Of a stretch of DNA of 42,791 bases, positions 37,705 through 42,791 are shown in pieces. Origin of the DNA: an uncultured Bacteroidales bacterium (GTDB lineage: Bacteria > Bacteroidota > Bacteroidia > Bacteroidales > F082). A model generated the notes under the pieces. It searched no databases. It was not told the DNA's origin and worked only from the letters and a program-made list of their open reading frames with translations. Position numbers and translations under genes: made by a program. The stretch covers positions 1 to 42,791 of the forward strand of contig CAMYYB010000018.1 in assembly GCA_947303335.1 (NCBI GenBank), read 5' to 3'. Positions within the stretch are counted from its first letter, which is position 1. Each line of letters begins with the position of its first letter.

Positions 37705-39372
37705 ATGATGAAAATAAATCACCTGTTGAATGCCATCATCGTCCTTTTCGTGATGGTGGGATGTGGAAAGAAAGTGGATGTCGCATTTACTGAATCTAAT
37801 GTTTCCTTTGGTTCCGAAGGGGGCTCTGTGGAAACAGCCTTAACCTCCAATGGAGAATGGAGTGTTGATGCTTATCCGGAATGGCTCTCAGTCAATCCAA
37901 CCTCAGGCAAGGGCAATGCCACTTTGACCCTTACGGCTGTTGCCAACGAAAGCGAATCGGAGCGTTCCGGCGAAGTTCGTGTGACCACAAAAGACAATGC
38001 AGCAACCCTTGCGGTGACGCAAGAACCTCGTACTGTCAGTTTCATTACTGTGAGTCCCACAGACATCGAGAGTGATGAAAACGGTGGTACTTATGAACTG
38101 GAGGTGACGGCCAACTGCGAGTGGGCATTGAGCACTACTGCCGAATGGATTCATTGCGAACCTGCAAGTGGCGAAGGAAACGGAACTGTTTTGGTGAGCA
38201 TCGCCCCCATCTCAGGAGATGTCAGTAATCGTGAAACCGATATCGTTTTCTCTGGGGTTGATAATACCTTGATTCCTGTTCATGTGCTGCAGCATGCTCC
38301 TATATCGGTCTACATTAATGTAGCCCCTAATATTATCGCGTTTGAGTATAATGGAGGCACACAAACGGCAAATGTCTACAGTAATGGGGACTGGACAGTC
38401 ACTTTCGATGCTGACTGGATTACGCTGAGTGAAATTTCGGGCAGCGGCGATGCCAGTGTTTTGGTTACTGCGATGGAAAACCCCTCTGCATTTGAAGCGC
38501 GGATAGCTGAAATCCAATTTCTCACAGAGACGGGGGAAATGGCTTTGCTCGAGGTTAAACAGGAGGGGGCTCCCGACCCACATTTTCTGGAAGTTAGCCC
38601 GACTGAGTTTTTCTTCAGCAAAGAGGGGGGTAGTGCGGAGATAGCCATTAGCTGCGATACAGAATGGGAAACGCAATTACAGTCTGACTGGGCATCTTTG
38701 TCGGTTCAAGGAGGCACGGGCAATGGCACAATTATACTTACCGTGTCGGCCAATACCTTGTCTTCGACTCGCACCATAGACTTCAGAATCAATTCAGGAT
38801 ACCTTTCCAGTGTCCTTTCTGTTAGTCAGGAGGCTGGTGATGACCCCGTGGTGGCTTATTTCGAAGTGGATACGGTTTATCCTTCCTATAATGGCGGCTT
38901 CCAGCATGTCGACTTGATTGCGAACATTTCGTGGCAGCTTGAATCTACTGTTGATTGGATTTCCTTGTTGAATACTTCTGGGGAAGGGAATGCTTCGTTA
39001 GACATCATTGTCGACTTGAATAGCAGCCCTGACTCGCGTATCGGTTATTTGAATGTCAAGCATGATGAGCAACTGATGTGCAGACTTGTGGTTGTGCAAG
39101 AAGGCAAACCCAATATCTTTGAAACAGATCTCACCGAATTAGAGGTATCCAGCGATGGTGGCGACTATACCATTCATTTGTCGGCCAACCAGTCGTGGAC
39201 ATTGAACAGCGATGTGGATTGGATAAGATGCACGCCCGAGAGTGGCCTCAGTGATTGTGCTATCGTTGTCACTGTTAGCTCTTTGCCCAGCCCTAGACCT
39301 AGAACAGGGCATATCAAAATAGTCGGCTCAACGGGAGCGATGATAGTTGTGACCGTGAGCCAACATGATTAA
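37705..39372 (+). CDS. lipoprotein with six BACON repeats
   Basis: 555 residues. The lipobox is FVMVGC (Cys ~20), and a second ATG at 37708 is possible. Six BACON domains of ~85-90 residues fill the protein. Each opens with strand, NGG or EGG, then a W-x-x-x...DWI/EWL core such as ANCEWALSTTAEWIHCEPAS and NGDWTVTFDADWITLSEISG, and closes with G(E/S)G(N/D)...VTVxxxP/N. BACON domains are carbohydrate- or mucin-binding candidates; no catalytic domain is attached here, which is unusual since they often accompany glycoside hydrolases. It is probably a surface-exposed binding or spacer protein. Confidence 0.85.
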   Translation: MMKINHLLNAIIVLFVMVGCGKKVDVAFTESNVSFGSEGGSVETALTSNGEWSVDAYPEWLSVNPTSGKGNATLTLTAVANESESERSGEVRVTTKDNAATLAVTQEPRTVSFITVSPTDIESDENGGTYELEVTANCEWALSTTAEWIHCEPASGEGNGTVLVSIAPISGDVSNRETDIVFSGVDNTLIPVHVLQHAPISVYINVAPNIIAFEYNGGTQTANVYSNGDWTVTFDADWITLSEISGSGDASVLVTAMENPSAFEARIAEIQFLTETGEMALLEVKQEGAPDPHFLEVSPTEFFFSKEGGSAEIAISCDTEWETQLQSDWASLSVQGGTGNGTIILTVSANTLSSTRTIDFRINSGYLSSVLSVSQEAGDDPVVAYFEVDTVYPSYNGGFQHVDLIANISWQLESTVDWISLLNTSGEGNASLDIIVDLNSSPDSRIGYLNVKHDEQLMCRLVVVQEGKPNIFETDLTELEVSSDGGDYTIHLSANQSWTLNSDVDWIRCTPESGLSDCAIVVTVSSLPSPRPRTGHIKIVGSTGAMIVVTVSQHD

Positions 39373-39401
39373 AAAAAGGCTGCAATCGCAGCCTTTTTTT
39401 T
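39371..39401. terminator. bidirectional terminator between convergent genes
   Basis: AAAAAAAGGCTGC, loop AATC, GCAGCCTTTTTTT. It serves the BACON gene on the plus strand and the C69 peptidase gene, which ends at 39405, on the minus strand. Confidence 0.9.
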
Positions 39402-39404
39402 AGG

Positions 39405-41009
39405 TTAGAACCCCATACTGAACCAATACCAGAATTGCCCTTCCATTTCCTTCCAGGTTTGGCGGGCAACAGCGGCAAAGTCCTTGGTGTATTGGTTGAC
39501 CACCTTGGTGACTTCGTCTTTCTTGCCTTCGTTGAGGAGCTTTTGGGCTTTCTGTTCCATTACAGGAATCTCTTCAAAGGCTTTCTCTTCGAGGCGGTCG
39601 GCGTTGGCCATCAAGACGGGTTTGGTACGTCCCCACATCACGGTAGCCAGCTTGTTAGCCTTACGGTAATGCCAAATCCAAGCCTCTTCACGATAACGCA
39701 GCTGACCACATTTGTCGAAGCCTTCGGGCAGGGTGGTTGAGCCAGAGAAGATGGGGATGCGTGGGCTTTGTCCCGGGTTGTCGCAGGACATCCAGCAGAT
39801 AGCTCCGATTTCATCGGGCACCCAGCTGCGGCATTGGATGATGTGGTGATAACTGCTCCAAGCTACTGCCACTGTGCGCTGGAACTTCACCGTTTCGGGA
39901 GCGATGAAGTTCAAGGTATTTTGCATGGTGCCGTTCATCCAAGGATTGGCGATGGGGCTGATAATCGTATCGTCGATTACAGAGCCGTCTTCCTGGCGTT
40001 TTTTGCTCACCATCTTGATGTTGCGCGTCATATCCATATCGGTGCCTTCGTAGGTGCTGCGGAAGAGCTCCATCACTTTGCGGACATCTACATTCTCGTC
40101 GGGCTTCACCGAGAAAGGCAGTTCAGGCATGTCGCGGTTGAGATTCAACGAGGGAGCCAGTTGGCTGAGGATGAAGAACTCACGATCGCTGTAGTTCTTG
40201 CCCCCACCATATTCAGCGCGGAAGGCTTTCCAAAAGACAAATTCGCCCTCACCGTCCCAGAGGCCGTATTTCTTGGCTACCTTCTCGCAGTTGTCGGAGC
40301 AGTAGAAGTCCTTGCTCTTGCGTTCCAGCTTGCCGATGCGGGCAATGTTGGCGCTGACGCCCACTTCATCGTCAGGAATGCGCTTGGCAGCCCATACGCC
40401 ACCGATTTGGTCGGGACCCTCACCGAGGATTTCCATCTGCCACACCTCGTTCTTGTCGGCAATGGTGATGCATTCGCCTCCGTCACCGTAGCCATATTCC
40501 TTGACCAACTTACCGATGAGTTGGATAGCATCACGGGCGTTATCGCAGCGCATCAAGGCTACACGCTCCAGTTCCTCAATCAGGAACATTCCGTTCTTAT
40601 TGACTAAGGTATCGGGGCCTGAGAAAGTCGTCTCGCCAATGGCCAATTGTTTTTCATTAAGGCAAGGATAAGCCGTGTTGAGGTAAGCGTAGGTGTGCTC
40701 CACCTGCGGAATCTCGCCGGCAAGTTCCACCTTGCGGTTGTCAAAGGGGTCTTCGGTGTGCATCGTGCCTTTGTAGACTTTGTGCATTTCGCCTTTTTCA
40801 TAGTCGGCAGCAGGTTCCCAGCGCATCCAGGTGCGGTAGCGACCGTCGCAGGTGTGAGAGGTGATGACAGAACCATCGGTAGAGGCTTTCTTGCCTACCA
40901 AGATGCTGGTGCAATTAGCACCCACAAGTTGTTCTTGGTCTTCCTGAGCTATGGCATTATAGCCGATGAGCAGCAGGGCTGATAAGAGTAATGATTTGAA
41001 TTTTAGCAT
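39405..41009 (-). CDS. C69 family dipeptidase
   Basis: 534 residues. Signal peptide to ~21 (LLSALLLIGYNAIAQ). The Ntn-hydrolase nucleophile is probably the Cys in GANCTSILVGKKASTDGS (~33), followed by TWMRWEP and EHTYAYLNTAYPCLNEKQLA, all typical of PepD/C69 dipeptidases. In PepD the Cys becomes N-terminal after propeptide removal; here the segment between signal peptide and Cys (QEDQEQLVGAN) would be the short propeptide. It is secreted to the periplasm or outside. The long C-terminal half is usual for the family. Monocistronic by its promoter and terminator. Confidence 0.9.
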   Translation of the reverse strand: MLKFKSLLLSALLLIGYNAIAQEDQEQLVGANCTSILVGKKASTDGSVITSHTCDGRYRTWMRWEPAADYEKGEMHKVYKGTMHTEDPFDNRKVELAGEIPQVEHTYAYLNTAYPCLNEKQLAIGETTFSGPDTLVNKNGMFLIEELERVALMRCDNARDAIQLIGKLVKEYGYGDGGECITIADKNEVWQMEILGEGPDQIGGVWAAKRIPDDEVGVSANIARIGKLERKSKDFYCSDNCEKVAKKYGLWDGEGEFVFWKAFRAEYGGGKNYSDREFFILSQLAPSLNLNRDMPELPFSVKPDENVDVRKVMELFRSTYEGTDMDMTRNIKMVSKKRQEDGSVIDDTIISPIANPWMNGTMQNTLNFIAPETVKFQRTVAVAWSSYHHIIQCRSWVPDEIGAICWMSCDNPGQSPRIPIFSGSTTLPEGFDKCGQLRYREEAWIWHYRKANKLATVMWGRTKPVLMANADRLEEKAFEEIPVMEQKAQKLLNEGKKDEVTKVVNQYTKDFAAVARQTWKEMEGQFWYWFSMGF

Positions 41010-41041
41010 ATTAATGATTTTTAGATTTGATGCAATGGTTC

Positions 41042-41065
41042 GGTCCTTCGACAGGCTCAGGAACC
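41042..41065. repeat. dispersed repeat copy between genes
   Basis: GGTCCTTCGACAGGCTCAGG followed by AACC. The core CCTTCGACAGGCTCAGG also occurs, on the minus strand, inside dus at 23599-23652. Here it is non-coding. Confidence 0.8.
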
Positions 41066-41091
41066 TTGAGTTGTAATCATATTTGGAAGTC

Positions 41092-41099
41092 CAAAAATA
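41092..41099 (-). promoter_or_regulatory. promoter of the C69 peptidase gene
   Basis: Minus-strand TATTTTTG fits the -7 box. It lies about 83 bases upstream of the ATG, so the repeat at 41042-41065 sits in the leader. Confidence 0.6.
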
Positions 41100-41165
41100 G
41101 GAAAGAAAACAATTCGTTTGGAAAAATCGTGGATTATTTTTGTGGAAACATAGGACAATCAGACC

Positions 41166-42347
41166 TTATTCCCAAAACAATGCCTCTGCCACACCGTCGG
41201 CGAAGAGCATTTGCTCATCGGTAAGGTAGAGGAATTCCCTTGTTTGTGAAAGGCGGTCTTGGGCAATAAGGGCCTGGGCATGCTGCTCGCAATAGGTGGA
41301 AAAGTGCTCGCCCATTTCGCGTTTCATGTATTTCAGGTCAATGCCCCAATAGGTGCGAAGTCGTAGCATCACGTATTCATCGTATTGCTGTTCGGGAGAG
41401 AGCTGTTCTTTTTCTTGAACAGCAGACAAAGTGTCGCAATACTTCTCAATACTATAGACATTCCATTGCCGAGAAGCACCATCAAACGAATGTGCCGAAG
41501 GTCCGAAACCGATGTAAGGTGTCCCAAACCAATACGAGGCATTATGCTTGGAGTGCATTCCTCGACGACAGAAATTGGAGATTTCGTAATGCAGATAGCC
41601 GTTATCCTTGGCGCGATGGCATAAGGTGTTGTAATCCCGCAAGGCATCCTCCTCGTTGATAGGCAAGGCTCTACCCAGTTCGATTTGCTTGGTCAGGATG
41701 GAATTGGGCTCCAAAGTAAGGGCATAGGCCGAGAGGTGAGGTAGGTCGTAAGCAAAAAAGAGGTCCAAATTACGGTTCCATTGTTCGGCATTGGAGGTGG
41801 GTAAACCATAAATCAGGTCGATGCTGATGTTGCTGAACCCCGCTTGCATGGCCCAATCGAGACACAGGCGGGCGTGTTGGGCATCATGCTTGCGACCCAA
41901 GTATTGCAAGTCGTTGTCGAAGAAGCTCTGTATGCCGATGCTTAGGCGGTTGATGCCAATATTGAGTAAACCTTCAAGGTATTTTTGAGTAAGCGTGTCG
42001 GGGTTGGCTTCAAGCGTGATTTCGGCTTCGGGATTGACAGGGTAAGTGTCGTGAATTAATTGCAGTAGGTCTTCTATTTCTGCTATGCTGAGCAGGGAAG
42101 GTGTGCCGCCTCCGAAGTAAATGGTGTCAATACAATTAGATGGTCCTTCATATCGACTATTATACGGAGGCCTCATTGCAGGTTTGACCCGCAATCCTTC
42201 GTGATTGAGGTGGTTTTTCCGCAAGACGATTTCCTTCTTCAACGCTTCCAAAAAACGGTCTTTCAGCTTCAAGGAAGGCAATGAATAAAACCCACAGTAG
42301 CCGCACTTCGACTTGCAGAAAGGGATATGGATATAGACACCTGCCAT
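41166..42347 (-). CDS. hemW: HemW-type radical SAM protein with in-frame repeat insertion
   Basis: 393 residues from the ATG at 42345-42347; the longer frame to 42377 would cross the promoter. The radical SAM cluster motif CKSKCGYC is at residues 11-18 (C-x3-C-x2-C). IDTIYFGGGTPSLL, EANPDTLT, GINRLSIGIQSF and the C-terminal HemW domain follow. HemW is a heme chaperone, formerly taken for an oxygen-independent coproporphyrinogen oxidase. Between RKNHL and CIDTIYFGGG there are 24 extra residues (NHEGLRVKPAMRPPYNSRYE and GPSN) encoded by 42135-42206, which includes the palindrome TTGCGGGTCAAACCTGCAA. Confidence 0.88.
   Translation of the reverse strand: MAGVYIHIPFCKSKCGYCGFYSLPSLKLKDRFLEALKKEIVLRKNHLNHEGLRVKPAMRPPYNSRYEGPSNCIDTIYFGGGTPSLLSIAEIEDLLQLIHDTYPVNPEAEITLEANPDTLTQKYLEGLLNIGINRLSIGIQSFFDNDLQYLGRKHDAQHARLCLDWAMQAGFSNISIDLIYGLPTSNAEQWNRNLDLFFAYDLPHLSAYALTLEPNSILTKQIELGRALPINEEDALRDYNTLCHRAKDNGYLHYEISNFCRRGMHSKHNASYWFGTPYIGFGPSAHSFDGASRQWNVYSIEKYCDTLSAVQEKEQLSPEQQYDEYVMLRLRTYWGIDLKYMKREMGEHFSTYCEQHAQALIAQDRLSQTREFLYLTDEQMLFADGVAEALFWE
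42135..42206 (-). repeat. palindromic repeat insertion inside hemW (72 bases)
   Basis: The minus strand has TTGCGGGT, CAA, ACCTGCAA with one mismatched arm pair. The unit length is a multiple of three. It splits a conserved block of HemW by 24 residues without breaking the frame. Confidence 0.75.
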
Positions 42348-42351
42348 GCTG

Positions 42352-42359
42352 CAAAAATA
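42352..42359 (-). promoter_or_regulatory. promoter of hemW with almost no leader
   Basis: Minus-strand TATTTTTG ends five bases before the hemW ATG (GCAGC between ATG side and box). The expected start of transcription falls at or beside the start codon, so the mRNA may be leaderless. Confidence 0.6.
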
Positions 42360-42390
42360 AGAAAAGTCCCGCGTCAACGACGCAGGACTT
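42359..42390 (-). terminator. terminator of the aquaporin gene
   Basis: AAGTCC.GCGTC, loop AAC, GACGC.GGACTT, followed on the minus strand by TTTCTTATTTTTG. The T-rich tail is at the same time the hemW promoter box. Confidence 0.75.
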
Positions 42391-42411
42391 CCCGTGTTTT
42401 TTGACTACGGA

Positions 42412-42791
42412 TTAGTTCTTTTTGCACTTTTCGCAGCCAGCGAGGCACTTGTAGGCCAGTCCAGCGAGGCAGGCACCTACCAGCGGGGCCACGATGAAGA
42501 GCCACACCTGACCCATAGCGCTCCAGTTATCGCACTTGGAGAACAGGGCAACACCCAGTGAACGGGCAGGGTTGACCGAAGTGTTGGTCAACGGGATGCT
42601 GATGAGGTGGATGAGCACCAGAGTGAGACCGATGGCCAGACCACCGAACTTACCGTTGGCGTGACTGCTGTCGGTAACACCAAGAATGACCATCAGGAAC
42701 ACGAAGGTCAGCAGGGCCTCAACAAGGAAGGCGCCGCCGCATGAAATGGCTTGATAGTCGCTGTTGCCAGTAGCCTTCATGAAGTCTGTAC
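42412..42791 (-). CDS. aqpZ: aquaporin (MIP family), C-terminal part
   Basis: The gene runs off the right edge; 125 residues are visible. Membrane segments ([60 protein letters not shown]) and the second NPA box, [12 protein letters not shown], with its Arg selectivity residue, identify the MIP family. The block NPARSLG-x-A suits the water-specific AqpZ group. The C-terminus [11 protein letters not shown] has three Cys in seven residues, which is unusual for AqpZ and is on the cytoplasmic side. An intrinsic terminator follows. Confidence 0.85.
   Translation of the reverse strand, partial: TDFMKATGNSDYQAISCGGAFLVEALLTFVFLMVILGVTDSSHANGKFGGLAIGLTLVLIHLISIPLTNTSVNPARSLGVALFSKCDNWSAMGQVWLFIVAPLVGACLAGLAYKCLAGCEKCKKN

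Noticed and set aside
41135-41142. Plus-strand TATTTTTG box upstream of hemW's 3' end
   Set aside because: No plus-strand gene or terminator-bounded transcript follows, so it is likely a chance match in AT-rich DNA.

Overview
The window looks like chromosomal DNA of an uncultured gut- or rumen-type Bacteroidales bacterium. The signs are: many Bacteroidetes-type promoters (TAnnTTTG boxes); weak or absent Shine-Dalgarno sequences; a type IX secretion (T9SS) sorting domain; BACON and fimbrillin-like lipoproteins; a VirE_N/DUF3987 cassette; and the conserved run outer-membrane protein - TPR - LptC - CBS/CorC protein - PpiD/SurA-like isomerase.

Layout. (1) 1-1264: end of an unknown gene, then two paralogous small outer-membrane barrels. 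(2) 1265-6563: a degenerate stretch with a transposase tail, then a mobile-type cassette of five genes around a VirE_N (primase-like) + DUF3987 (helicase-like) protein. (3) 6594-12875: a T9SS-secreted PNGase F-like protein diverging from a lipoprotein, then yicC, an S23-type four-helix-bundle gene, gmk and nadD; the last three genes are separated by heptamer arrays. (4) 12984-18595: a broken surface-protein fragment, an AAA/DUF4143 ATPase, a very large propeller plus barrel outer-membrane protein, and a decayed RelE/ParE-type toxin-antitoxin pair. (5) 18619-25946: MBL hydrolase, aldo/keto reductase, rocD-type aminotransferase, CotH-like lipoprotein, then lnt and dus on the other strand. (6) 26017-30091: a tight operon of HprK-like kinase, soluble S26B-type peptidase, PqqD-like protein and nucleotidyltransferase, followed by a separately promoted 40-residue peptide ending in Ser and a surface lipoprotein. 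(7) 30268-39401: tRNA-Phe, the envelope biogenesis operon, and a six-repeat BACON lipoprotein. (8) 39405-42791: C69 dipeptidase, hemW and the end of an aquaporin gene.

The two strongest signals are these. First, the cluster at 26017-28936 has the parts of a peptide-modification (RiPP-like) system: kinase, possible recognition element, peptidase, nucleotidyltransferase and a candidate precursor. It has no lasso cyclase and no other known ring-forming enzyme in view. Second, several small repeat families (palindromes and TCAACTN heptamers) occur both between genes and, in frame, inside conserved genes: the VirE/DUF3987 protein, dus and hemW. They appear as extra low-complexity peptide segments between conserved blocks. 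This resembles the Rickettsia palindromic elements and suggests that the repeats spread through this genome and are tolerated in surface loops.

All functional names come from reading translated motifs by eye. No database search was possible.
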